DNA from: Nicotiana tabacum
Lineage: Eukaryota > Streptophyta > Magnoliopsida > Solanales > Solanaceae
Direction: 5' to 3'
Assembly (NCBI RefSeq): GCF_000715075.1
Contig: NC_134103.1
Span: forward strand, 71,735,519 to 71,799,518
DNA length: 64,000 bases
Part shown: in pieces, positions 45,137-55,233 of the stretch
How positions within the stretch are numbered: position 1 is the stretch's first letter
How the letters are laid out: every line of letters begins with the position of its first letter
The notes under the pieces: generated by a model
Database searches by the model: none
What the model saw: the letters and a program-made list of their open reading frames with translations, nothing else
Told to the model about the DNA's origin: nothing
Position numbers and translations under genes: made by a program

Positions 45137-47771
45137 TATGACAACCCGGCCGATCATCATGAGAGTTATAGCCCCGATCCCCTATTAACTGCTTCTCCCA
45201 TATCTTTTTCTGCTATTGTGACTTGCCGGGAGGTTTCGTTTTGGGTTTTTTGAAGTGTTTTGGGACACTTAGTCCCTAAATGGAGGTTTAAGCCTTAGGA
45301 TTGGCACCGTAGTTGGAAATGTATAAAGATGACTCCGGAATGGAATTCCATCGATTCCTTTAGCTTCGTTGTGTGATTTTGGGCTTAGGGGTGTGTCTGG
45401 ATTGTGTTTTGGAGGTCTGTAGCTCATTTAGGCTTGAAATGGCAAAAGTCAAATTTTTAGAGTTTTAGGCCGTAGTGGAATTTTTGATATCGGGGTCGGA
45501 TTCCGATTCCGGAAGTTGGAGTAGGTCCGTATTGTTGAATATGACTTGTATACAAAATTTGAGGTCAATCGGATGTAATTTGGTTGGTTTCGGTATCAGT
45601 TGTCGGAGTTGGAAGTTTCAAATTCTTTAAGTTTCAATTGGAGGGTGATTCTTGATTTTAGCATTCTTTGATGTGATTTGAGGGCTCGACTAATTTCGTA
45701 TGGTGTTTTAGGATTGGTTGGTACGTTTGGTTAAGGTCCCGGGGGTCTCGGGTGTGTTTCGGATGCTTAACGGATGAATTTTGGACTTAGGGAAGTTGCT
45801 GAGTTTTTGTTGGTTCTGGTGTTTCACACCTGCGGGGGGGAGACCACAGGTGCGGGCTTGCACGTGCGGAGGAACAGGCGCAAATGCGAAATTCAGAGGC
45901 TTGACCAGGGTCGAAGGTGCGAGGAATTTACGCATCTATGATGCCCGCAGATGCGCCCAGGGAATCGCAAGCATGGAGGAAGACTGCAGAAGCGGACAGT
46001 TTTCTGCAGCCCCGCACGCGCAGGTGCGGCCCCCACTGTCGCAGATGTGGGCCCAGCCATCTTAAGTGATTTTCGCACCTGGGAGGGATTTTCCGCAGAT
46101 GTGGCATCGCAGGTGCGACCCATGGCTCGTAAGTGCGAAGATCGCTGGGCAGAATTGAGGGTTGAGGTTCATATTCACAAATTTGATTTTTGAGCTCGGG
46201 AGAAGGAGATTTCTTGACGAATTTTCAGAGAAAGCATGGGGTAATGATTCTTAACTTGTTTTTGGTTGTATTTGATTAATTTATGGTCGTTTTCTCCATT
46301 TAATTAAGGAATTTGAGTGAGAAAGTTGAGAGAATGGGAGAAAAATTCCCCAACCGAATTTCTGAGTGTTAAGTGGGATTCAGACATCGAATTTGGATAA
46401 TTTTGGTACGAGTAATTTCATGAGCAAATGTGTGTTCTTAATTGGTAACTTTTACCTGATTCCGAGACGTGGGCTCGGGGAGGCGTTTTGAGCGATTTTT
46501 CAATTTCTTGCGTTAGCTTTGATTTCATTAGCTAGATTAGTTTCTTGTAATTATATTTATGCAATGTAATTGATTTTGGCTAGATTTGGGCCACTGGGAG
46601 CCGGATATTCGTGGGAAAGGCATTGTGACTGATAGATTGAGCTTGGTTCGAGGTAAGTGGCTTGCCTAACCTTGTGTGGGGGAACTCCCCTTAGGATTTG
46701 GTTCTGTTCGATATGTAAGCATCGTGTACGTGAGGTGACGAGTACGTACACGTGCTATTTGTTCTAAAACTCTATTTTTCACTAAGTCATAACTTGTTTT
46801 CTCCTTATTTGAAACACACTAGCATATGTAACTATCCTGTTTATGCTAGAACAACATGCCTACTTGTTTAAGCCTATTTGAACTCTATGCAGCATGTTTT
46901 GTGAAAAATCCTGCTTTCCTTGACTTGAACATAGTCTAAAATGTAGGATTTCTTGCTGTAATTGTTATTCGGGTTGGTTTCGCTACATATTTACTTTGGG
47001 ACTACAAAACAGTATTTCGGGAGATCCCCCTGTACTGCATATTTACTTTGGGACTACGGAACGGTATTCCGGGAGATCCTCCTGCTCAGCATATTTATTT
47101 TGGGACTACGTAATGGTATTCCAAGAGATCCCCCAGCATATTTATTTTGGGACTATGGAACGGTATTCCGGAAGATCCCCCTGCACATTTACGTTTGGGA
47201 CTACGAGGTGGTATCTCGGGAGATCCCCTGTTGTTATCACTGTTTTTTGAGATGTTGTCTTTCATTGATTCTATTCTTGTTAGATTTCCGTATTTATTTT
47301 TCTGCGATATTTCATTTTGTCTTATTTCATTATATTTATACCAGTAGGGCCCTAACCTAATCTCGTCACTACTCGACCGAGGTTAGGCTTGGCACTTATT
47401 GGGTACCCTTGTGGCGTACTCACGCCCTTTCCTGCACATATTTTTTGTCGCGCTCGCAGATCCTCGGAGTCCCCTTTTATCCCCCTATGTTCATTTTTCC
47501 TTCTTTCTGTAAAAATGATGTATAAAACGGTTAAAACTTCTTAGTAGCTTGTGACATACGGTATTCTGGGTTTTGGGAAATTATTTTGTACATTTTCAGA
47601 GGTGATAATTGTATATGCCGAGTGGTATTTTGTTACTTATTAGATATTTGTTACTTTCAGTAGTTAATGTTCATGCTTTATTTTCACTTCCACAAAAGTG
47701 TTAGGCTTACCTAGTCGTAGAGACTAGGTGCCGTTACGGCGGTTCATAGAGGGAAAAATTGGGTCATGACA
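45137..47771 (+). mobile_element. 3' LTR of element B
   Basis: It runs from TATGACAACCCGG to GGGTCATGACA (47,771), 2.64 kb, directly followed by the GTGAC target duplication. It has the CGCACCTGCG/CGCAGGTGCG cassette (45,825-46,140), GAGGTAAGT (46,650-46,658), and five GGGACTACGGAACGG units (46,995-47,225, about 46-bp period). It lacks the 77-bp duplication of the 5' LTR. It lies inside the Tat element E. Confidence 0.9.
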
Positions 47772-47776
47772 GTGAC

Positions 47777-48835
47777 ACTCTTCATAACCGCCCATTGTAC
47801 CTGGTTGGCTATATGTGTGATGAAAGGGTAAATCAAATTTTGGTTGATGGAGAATCCTTATTGAATATTTTGCCAATTCGCAATGTGAAAGAACTTTGTA
47901 TTCCCATGAACGAACTCTCAGAAAGTCGTGTGATGATCCAAGGATTCAACCAAGGGGGGCAAAGAGCCATAGGTGCGATCAGGTTGGGAATCACCATTGA
48001 ATATATGCAATCAAGTGCATGGCTGCATGTGATCGATGCAAAGATTTTATACAGTGTCTTGCTCAGAAGGCCTTGGATACATGAGAATAAAGTGGTTCCA
48101 TCTACCTACCATCAATGTTTGAAGTACTACGAGGGTGAAGTAGAGAAGAAGGTAGTTGCTGATGATGAGCCATTCACCGAGGCTGAGTCACACTTCGCCG
48201 ATGCAAAGTTTTACTTGAAGAACCGCATTGTGAAGGAGCTAAAAGCTGATGATGGCATGAAAAGCAAGAATGACGAGCCCACAACTAAAGCGAATAAATC
48301 TCATAGAGGGGATATTGCGTCTTATGGAAAGAAAGTAAGTCATGCACTCCAATATGTCCCTAAAAGAAAGAAAGATGAAGGTGAATCATCTAATCTCCCA
48401 ACTAACATGCTAAAGGAGTTAACTCTTCCGGTAAAACAAATTGAGGCAGTGAAGTTGTCCTCAAAGCCACTTGCAGGGTTTGTAGCCCAAAATCGTTTGC
48501 AGAATGTGGCACTCCCTACGAAGCAAATAGATGAAGGATTTGATCCTAATGCTTACAGACTATTTGCAAAAGCTGGATATAATCCCAATGAGCCGTTAAA
48601 GTTAGGGAAGCTCCCATCAGAAGATGCGACGAGGAAACCACGTGAAGTTTTGGGATACAAGCAACTGTCACCAGTGCACATCTCCATAAGAAGGGCGAGC
48701 ATCAATTATATTACTGTAGAAGACGAATTTGCCGCTTCTAACAAGCCTTCTGTCTTTGATCGACTTGGAAAATCAAATGTGAGAACTTTTGTATTTGAGA
48801 GATTGGGTCCATTAAAGATGGGGAATAAGTTATAG
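47777..48835 (+). pseudogene. Element E protease region, part after the element B insertion
   Basis: The frame (open to TAG 48,833) continues the polyprotein from 37,302. HNRPLYLVGYMCDERVNQIL leads to the retropepsin site, which reads VDGES (47,843-47,857) where Tat proteases normally have VDGGS. The Asp is kept and the flanking Gly is Glu. Conserved MIQGFNQGGQRAIG, LLRRPWIHENKVVPSTYHQ and FTEAESHFADAKFYLK follow, then a Lys-rich linker. Upstream residues before 47,777 in this frame belong to the LTR of B. Confidence 0.8.
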
Positions 48836-49339
48836 AGAAATTATCGAAATACAAAAACAGCCGCTTTGCCCAAAATTCAGAAGATATCTAAAGATTTCCA
48901 AAGTTTGGTTCCTTCTAGAATGTAGCGACAAAAAAAAGTCATGGTTTCGTGTGATGAGGTACTGAAGGTGAAGCCATACACTGTGGTATATACTAAAGAA
49001 CATGATGAAGATGAAGAAAGTGTGGGTTCTTCGTATCATGTTACTGCACAAGGCGAGCATGGTGTTTTATCTCAAATGGAGGATGACGAGAAATTGGACA
49101 ATGTTTCACCATGTTATCATATATCCTTCAACGATGGGGACCCTCAAGAAGATGAAGATGCGAAAGATGCTCCACCTGAACTTCAAGAAGGAGTGAAGAC
49201 TACAGTTGATGCCTTAAAAGAAGTTATCCTTGGCACCAATGAAGAACCAAGACCCACCTACCTAAGTGCTTTACTAGAAGTAGATGAAGGCAGTACTTAT
49301 ATTGAGTTACTCAAGGAGTTCAGGGATGTCTTTGCTTGA
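48836..49339 (+). pseudogene. Element E linker between protease and RT
   Basis: Stops at 48,833 and about 48,923 interrupt it. The open part (48,941-49,339) is strongly acidic, with EDEESVGSSYHVT and EDDEKLDNVSPCYHISFNDGDPQEDEDAKDAPPELQEG, as in the interdomain linker of Tat elements. It ends in YLSALLEVDEGSTYIELLKEFRDVFA, the usual entry to RT, and is separated from RT by a TGA at 49,337. No enzymatic motif is expected here. Confidence 0.7.
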
Positions 49340-49351
49340 AGCTACAAAGAG

Positions 49352-50217
49352 ATGCCTGGCTTGGACCCGAAAGTAGCAGTCCATCACCTTGCCTTCAAGA
49401 ATGGTGCTATCCCTGTTAAACAAGCCCAAAGGCGCTTTACACCAGACTTGGTTCCCTTAATTGAAACCAAAGTTAACAACCTCATCGAAGCTGGCTTTAT
49501 TCGTGAAGTTAAATACCCAACATGGGTTTCAAGTATTGTCCCTGTAAGGAAGAAGAATGGCCAGATTCGAGTGTGCGTCGACTTCATGGATCTCAACAAT
49601 GCGTGTCCCAAAGATGAATTCCCGCTTCCTATTCCAGAGTTGATGATCGATGCTACTGGTATGAGGCAATGTCGTTTATGGATGGCTCATCAGGCTTTAA
49701 CGAAATTCGCATGACACCAAAAGATGAAGAGCTTACTATAGTCCGCACCCCCAAGGGTATTTATTGCAATAGGGTAATGCCTTTTGGCTTGAAGAACACT
49801 GGTGCTACTTATCAAAGGGCTATGAAGAATATTTTTGACGACCTTTTCCATAAAAATGTCGAATGTTATGTGGACGACTTGGTGGTAAAATCAAGACAGA
49901 GGGGCGACCACTTGAAAAACTTGAGAATGATGTTTGAGTTGCTCCGGAGGTACCAACTTAGGATGAATTCATTCAAATGTACCTTTGGAGTTACCTCCGG
50001 AAAGTTCCTTAGTTTCATTGTCCGACATCGAGGGATTGAAATTGATCAAGACAAAGTAGATACAATTTTGAAAATGCCTGAACCTCGGGATATTCACGAA
50101 TTTAAAAGTCTGCAAGGAAAGTTAGCTTACCGTAGGAGATTCATCTCAAACCTAGCTGGGAGGTGCCAATCATTCAGTCGCCTTATGAAGAAAGGTGTCC
50201 CTTTCAAATGGGACTAA
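49352..50217 (+). pseudogene. Element E reverse transcriptase (Tat lineage), one frameshift
   Basis: GLDPKVAVHHLAFKNGAIPV starts the domain. WVSSIVPVRKKNGQIRVCVDF and LNNACPKDEFPLP are in the first frame (to 49,714). A single-base loss near 49,660 moves the rest to 49,669-50,217: SFMDGSSGFNEIRM, VMPFGLKNTGATYQRAM, and the catalytic YVDD intact at 49,867-49,878. The thumb/connection ends in RRFISNLAGRCQSFSRLMKKG and a TAA at 50,215. The PKDEFPLP and FMDG blocks mark the Tat/Ogre group and not a chromovirus. Confidence 0.88.
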
Positions 50218-50705
50218 GTGTGTAGCAGAGCCTTTGAGAGCATTAAATCCTACTTGATGAAGCCTCCAGTTTTAGGAGCCCCTATACTCGGAAAGTCGTT
50301 GATACTATATATTTCAGCAAAAGAAAGGTTTGTTGGAGCGCTGTTGGCCCAAGAAAATAGGGAGGGGAAAGAAAACTCTCTTTACTACTTGAGCAGGATG
50401 ATGACACCAAATGAGCTGAATTATATATCAATTAAAAATTTGTGTTTGGTGCTAGTCTTCTCAATTCAAAAGTTAAAGCACTACTTTCAAGCTCATGTTG
50501 TTCGTCTTGTTTCTAAAGCAAATCCCATCATGTTCATGATATAAAAACCTATTCTTAGTGATCGACTAGTGAGATGGTATCTCCAATTTCAACAATTTGA
50601 GATTTTGTACATCCCTCAAAAGGCTGTAAAAGGACAAGCATTGGCAGACTTCTTGGCACATCACCCTACACCTGATGATTGGGAGCTAACTGATGAACTA
50701 CCTGA
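50218..50705 (+). pseudogene. Element E first RNase H
   Basis: AFESIKSYLMKPPVL, LILYISAKERFVGALLAQEN, LYYLSRMMTPNELNY and LVLVFSIQKLKHYFQAH form the standard gypsy RNase H. A TAA at 50,542 interrupts it before ILSDRLVRWYLQFQQFEILYIPQKAVKGQALADFLAHHP. A further TAG at about 50,707 separates it from the second RNase H. The first catalytic Asp position (ISAKER) is not Asp, as is usual for the degenerate resident RNase H of Tat elements. Confidence 0.78.
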
Positions 50706-50715
50706 TTAGGACGCA

Positions 50716-51160
50716 ATGGTCATTGAAGTTCAACCTCCATGGAAGATGTACTTTGATGGTGCTGCACATCGCGGAGGAGCTGGTGCTGGTGTAGTATTTG
50801 TCACTTTTCAAGGTGAAGTTCTTCCCTACTCTTTTACGTTGACGCAACTCTGCTCTAACAACGTTGCTGAGTATCAAGCACTAATACTTCGGCTTGAAAT
50901 GGCTGTTGAAATGAAGCAGTTGCAATTGCAATTCTTTGGTGACTCTCAGTTGGTGATCAACCAGCTTTTAGGTAGTTACGAGGTCAAGAAACCTGAACTA
51001 CGCCCATATCATGATTGTGCTAAAAAAATTAATAGGATGGGTCGGTGACGTGACTATTCAACATATGCCAAGGAAAGAAAATAAGAAGGTTGATGCTTTA
51101 GCTGCCCTAGCTTCATCGTTAACCCTGCTTGATCAAGCGCAAGTTACTGTCTGCCAAAAA
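50716..51160 (+). pseudogene. Element E second RNase H (archaeal-type, Tat/Ogre signature)
   Basis: PWKMYFDGAAHRGGAGAGVVF has the first catalytic Asp, NNVAEYQALI the Glu, QFFGDSQLVINQLLG the next Asp and RPYHDCA the last. This extra RNase H, acquired between the resident RNase H and integrase, is a hallmark of the Tat/Ogre clade. A frameshift at about 51,040 ends the frame. HMPRKENKKVDALAALASSL continues in another frame. All four catalytic residues appear intact. Confidence 0.82.
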
Positions 51161-51260
51161 TAGGTAGTACCGCCACCAAATGAGGTTGAAGGTGAAGGAA
51201 ATGAACTCAAGCATCTTGTCGCTATTTCTGAAGTTGATAAAGAAGAATGGAAACAACCCA

Positions 51261-52492
51261 TTATCGACTAATTAAGCCATGAGATACTTCTAGAAAATTC
51301 GAGGAGAAGGACTGAAATCCGTCGTCGTGCACCTCGCTTCCTTTACTACAAAGATACTCTATACATAAGGTCATTTGAGGGAGTACTCTTGCGATGCTTA
51401 GGGGAAGAATAAGCACTCCAAGCTTTTCAAGAGGCACATTCTGGGGTTTGTGGGTCACACTAGTCTGGACCAAAGCTTCACTTCCATATAAAAAGGATGG
51501 GATATTATTGGCCAACAATGGTAAAAGATTTCTTGGACTATGCTCGAAGATGCAAAGCTTGTCAATTCCATGCGAATTTTATTCATCAACCTCCTGAGGT
51601 GTTGCACCCAACTGTTGCATCCTGGCCGTTTGACGCTTGGGGATTGGATGTTGTTGAACCACTGCCAAAGTTCTCTGGTAGACACCTATACATCTTGGCT
51701 GCAACTGACTACTTCACAAAATGGGCTGAAGTTGTTGCTCTTAAGGAAGTAAAGAAGGAAAATGTTACAAATTTCATCGGAGTAAACAGTATCTATCGCT
51801 TTGGCATTCCTCGTTACATAATAACGGATAATGGCAAGTTGTTCAACAATAGGTTGATGAACAAGATTTGTGAACTCTTTGGCTTCAAGCAACGTAACTC
51901 TTCTATGTACAATGCTGTCGCCAATGGTCTAGCCAAGGCATTCAACAAGACTCTATGCAACTTGTTAAAGAAAGTCGTCTCCAAATCCAAACGGGATTGG
52001 CATGATTGTATGGAGGAAGCTCTCTGGGAATATAGAACAACTCACCACACGCCAACACAAGCGACCCCTTATGCAATCGTTTATGGAGTTGAAGCTGTCT
52101 TGCCACTCGAGCGTCAAATACCTTCATTACGATTAGCTATTCAAGAAGGCATCACTGATGAAGAAAATTCTCGACTTCGATTAGCAGAGTTGGAGGCTCT
52201 TGATGAGAAAAGGTTGGAAGCTCAACAAAGTCTTGAATGTTATCAAGCTCGATTGTCTCGCGCCTTCAATAAAAGAGTTCGCCCAAGATCCTTTCAAGTA
52301 GGAGATCAAGTCCTTGCCATAAGAAGACCCATTATTACTTCCCATAAACTTGTAGGGAAGTTCACTTCAAAATGGGATGGGCCATATGTCGTGCAAGAAG
52401 CTTATTCAAGTGGGGCTTACAAGCTGGTTGATGCAGATGGCATGAGAATCGTCCCTATCAATGGCAAGTTTTTGAAGAAGTATTATCCTTGA
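51261..52492 (+). pseudogene. Element E integrase with catalytic Glu replaced by Lys
   Basis: The zinc-binding part (EAHSGVCGSH ... RRCKACQFH) is crossed by TAAs at about 51,408 and by a TAG in GGGTCACACTAG (about 51,460). The long open frame 51,497-52,492 starts at GYYWPTMVKDFL and carries D51 (GLDVVEPL), D111 (ITDNGKLF) and, exactly 35 residues later, Lys147 (NGLAKAFNKTL) in place of the catalytic Glu. The codon is AAG at 51,935, consistent with a CG to CA change of GAG. The C-terminus with RSFQVGDQVLAIRRP and GKFTSKWDGPYVVQEAY is complete to the stop after KKYYP. Strand transfer would be lost. Confidence 0.88.
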
Positions 52493-53159
52493 AGTTGCAA
52501 CGCTCCTTGATGCATGAGCTTAAACTGCACGTTCCTACACTCCTGGACCGCATAAGTCTAAACTGTGTACGGCCCACCAAAAAAAAAGAGTCCGCTAGGT
52601 TGAAAACCTCGAAAGAGGCGGCGGCCTAGGCAAAAGTTAGAGCATAAAAAAAATATCCACCCATTCAGAACTGCGGTATGACTTGATTCTCTTCACAGAG
52701 GTACGTAGGCAGCTTAGAGTTTTATTCTGAGTTCAGTCGCATAAGTTCAAAAGATACAGAGTGTCCCAATCGTTTTTCGAATGAAGTACGATGGAATGTA
52801 ATCCATTCAATCAGCACTTGAAAATCGAGCTGAGATGCCATTTTTCTGTTAAACTTTGGGTCCCATTTGATTTAAAGTGGTCAAGCTGCTATGGTAAAAT
52901 AGTGTCTTCACTGAAATGATGACAATATTTGCATCAAAGTCTAGGGATTCGCTATGTCTTCATATTCGCATAACCTTCAATTTTGTTGGACTTCATATTC
53001 GCTCACTGCAAAAGGGGGGGGGGGGGAGGAGAAAGAGATGCGTCAAAAGGGAACACAAATATAAGAAGAAATATTCCTTGGCACAATATTTCAAATTCAG
53101 TGAGACTTGAACCCATGATATTTGTGAGAATGGAGCTCTTGAATTTCGATTGATAACAA
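52493..53159 (+). mobile_element. Start of the long 3' UTR of element E
   Basis: It is non-coding and contains GTCCGCTAGGTTGAAAACCTCG and GGCGGCGGCCTAGGCAAAAG, sequences common downstream of integrase in Tat-lineage elements. A 12-13 base G run lies at 53,016-53,028. No frame longer than about 110 codons has any recognisable domain. Confidence 0.7.
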
Positions 53160-53870
53160 GAAAAATGTCTCGTGATCCCGAGACTTCCATACCAAAACAT
53201 AAAAGTTTTGGCGAAGTCGCGCCAATTCGAAACCATTGGTATATTAAAATCTGATCTTGATTTCGAAATATTATCTGAAACTATCCTTAAGGTATTAAAT
53301 CCTACATTTTGGAAATGTTTTAGATTTTGAAGTCTTGTTTTCATAAAATCAGATGGTACGTGATTTCGACATTCCTACATCAAGATATAATTTGTTTTGG
53401 TAAAACTGCACAAATCTAAAATTATCAATGTGTCGGAATCTAAAGTGAGATTCAAAATAATATCTGGGATGATTATCAAAACTTTTGATTGCAAATTTTG
53501 GATATGTCTTAGATCTTGAAGCCTATTTTCCATAAAATTAAACGGTTCGTGATTTCAACATTCCTATATCAAGATATAAGGGTTTTGGTGAAGTCACGCA
53601 AGTTTGAAATCGTCAGCATGTCGGAATTTTAAGTTGAATTCGAAATATTATCTAAAACTATCCTTAATGTATTAAATCCCACCTTTTGGACATGTTTTAG
53701 ATTTTGAAGTCTAATTTTTAAAAAAATAAACGGTTCATAATTTTGACATTTTTACTCCAAGATACAAATATTTTGATGAGACTGTGCAAATCTGAAATTG
53801 CCAGCGTGGTGCAATATAAAGTTGGTTTTAAAATATTATCCGGGATAATTCTGAAGGTATTTTTTTTAAA
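53160..53870 (+). repeat. 189-bp tandem repeat in the Tat 3' UTR (about 3.7 copies)
   Basis: The anchor TAGATTTTGA / TAGATCTTGA / TAGATTTTGA falls at 53,321, 53,510 and 53,699, a constant spacing of 189 bp. Units share AAATATTATCTGAAACTATCC, CATTCCTA-ATCAAGATATAA and GTCGGAATCTAAAGT-type blocks. The first copy is partial. Tat/Ogre 3' UTRs are known sources of new satellite DNA in legumes. Confidence 0.85.
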
Positions 53871-54500
53871 GGTTCTCGTTGCAAACTTTTATAGGTATTC
53901 ATCTCGAACTTTTAAAGGCATTCAAATTTTTAAAGGTTTTCGTTGTGAACTTTTAAAGGTGTTCATCTCGAACTTTTAAAGGCATTCAAATTTTTAAAGG
54001 TTTTCGTTGTGAACTTTTAAAGGTGTTCGTCTCGAACTTTTAAAAGCATTCGGATTTTTAAGATTTTCGTTACGAACTTTTAAAAGGCGTATGTTTCGAA
54101 CTTTTAAAGGTGCTTGTGAAGGTGTTCATGACGAACTTTAAAGAGTCCCTACTGCTGATTTTTTAAAGATTTCTATTGCGAATTTTAAAGGTCTTCACTA
54201 TGAACTTTTAAAGATCTTGAACACGAACTTTTAAGGATATTTATGCGAACTTTTAAGGGTCTTCGCCACGAATTTTTAAAAGTTTTCATCGCGTGTTTTT
54301 AAAGGTCTCCACCGCAAACTTTTAAAGGTTTTCACTGTGGACTTTTAAAGTTCTTGACCACGAGCTTTCAAGGATCTTTGCACAAACTTTTATGGATCTT
54401 CGCCACAAATTTTAAAGGTTTTCATGTTTCCGCCACAAATTTTAAAGGTATTCATCATGAATTTTTAAAGGTCTTCGTCTCAAACTTATAAAGGACTTAG
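53871..54500 (+). repeat. TTTAAAG short-period array in the Tat 3' UTR
   Basis: About 20 units of roughly 30-38 bp carry GAACTTTTAAAGGTNTTCG, with a 64-bp higher-order unit repeated at the left end (from about 53,905). The inverted copy at 18,600-19,177 has the same array and runs straight into the MADS exon. Confidence 0.8.
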
Positions 54501-54681
54501 TAGTTTTACGAAGTTACTTCTATAAAGAAAAAAAGAGACGACAGAGTAAAACAAAGAAGAAAGCACAAGAAAAGAAGAAGAAATTACATTCGCGTTAATA
54601 CCTCCAAGTCATTAAAAATAGACTCAAAATAATTTGCTAACGCTAGAATTAGTACTGAAATTGGTACTAATACTATGAAGG

Positions 54682-54903
54682 ATGTATGGTATATATAGGG
54701 GTCCAAAGGATGGCATAAAGAAGTTTGATCCGATGTGGGATCATGTTAAAGGCGGCGGCTCTTTCCGATATGGACTCCGTAGCTTGATTAATCCGTGTTT
54801 GAATAGAAGCCGACCAAAGCAATTTGGTTTAGAGTCGAACTACAAAATGTTCTACATTAAACTATGTGATAAAGGAGTATCTGTATGTGACTCCAAAGGT
54901 TAA
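54682..54903 (+). CDS. Small ORF of unknown function in Tat 3' UTR (73 codons), second copy
   Basis: This is the same frame as 18,205-18,426 on the minus strand, preceded and overlapped by GGTATATATAGGGG. The protein is Lys/Gly/Phe-rich (KKFDPMWDHVKGGGSFRYG) without a known domain. Position between the repeat array and the PPT (about 330 bp upstream of the 3' LTR) is fixed in both copies. It could be a chance frame or the remnant of a promoter-proximal leader from another element. I do not assign a function. Confidence 0.25.
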   Translation: MYGIYRGPKDGIKKFDPMWDHVKGGGSFRYGLRSLINPCLNRSRPKQFGLESNYKMFYIKLCDKGVSVCDSKG

Positions 54904-55218
54904 TAAGTAAGAATTTCAAATGCCAAAAAAAAGTGGTCACATGCAATCATTGTTCCAGTTAGCAAATGTGAATATCATTGGCAAAGTTGAAGTTCAAATG
55001 CCAAAGTTTCAAGCTTACGTGGCTTTTCTTTGTCTTCATAAAGAAAATGCATTTCTATTTTAAGCAAAAGAAGAATCATTTAACAACTGCCAGGTTCTTA
55101 TCATTACAGACAAATTGCCTAAGCTAATAAATTTGGGGCACAAAGTCATCCTATTTGGTGTCTTTGTAATACTTCAATTCTTGTCTTAAGTGCGACATGT
55201 CTATACCTCAACAAGTCT

Positions 55219-55233
55219 TGAAGTAGGGGCATT
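55219..55233 (+). other. Polypurine tract of element E
   Basis: GAAGTAGGGGCATT lies directly before TGTAGGCATATAAATT, the LTR start. The 54,904-55,218 stretch upstream of it is non-coding 3' UTR. Confidence 0.7.

Noticed and set aside
36747..52492. An endogenous pararetrovirus (caulimovirid) instead of retrotransposons
   Set aside because: Integrase with HHCC and D-D-35-E layout, LTRs, PPT and target duplications are present, and no movement protein or caulimovirid coat motif is seen. These are Ty3/Gypsy elements.
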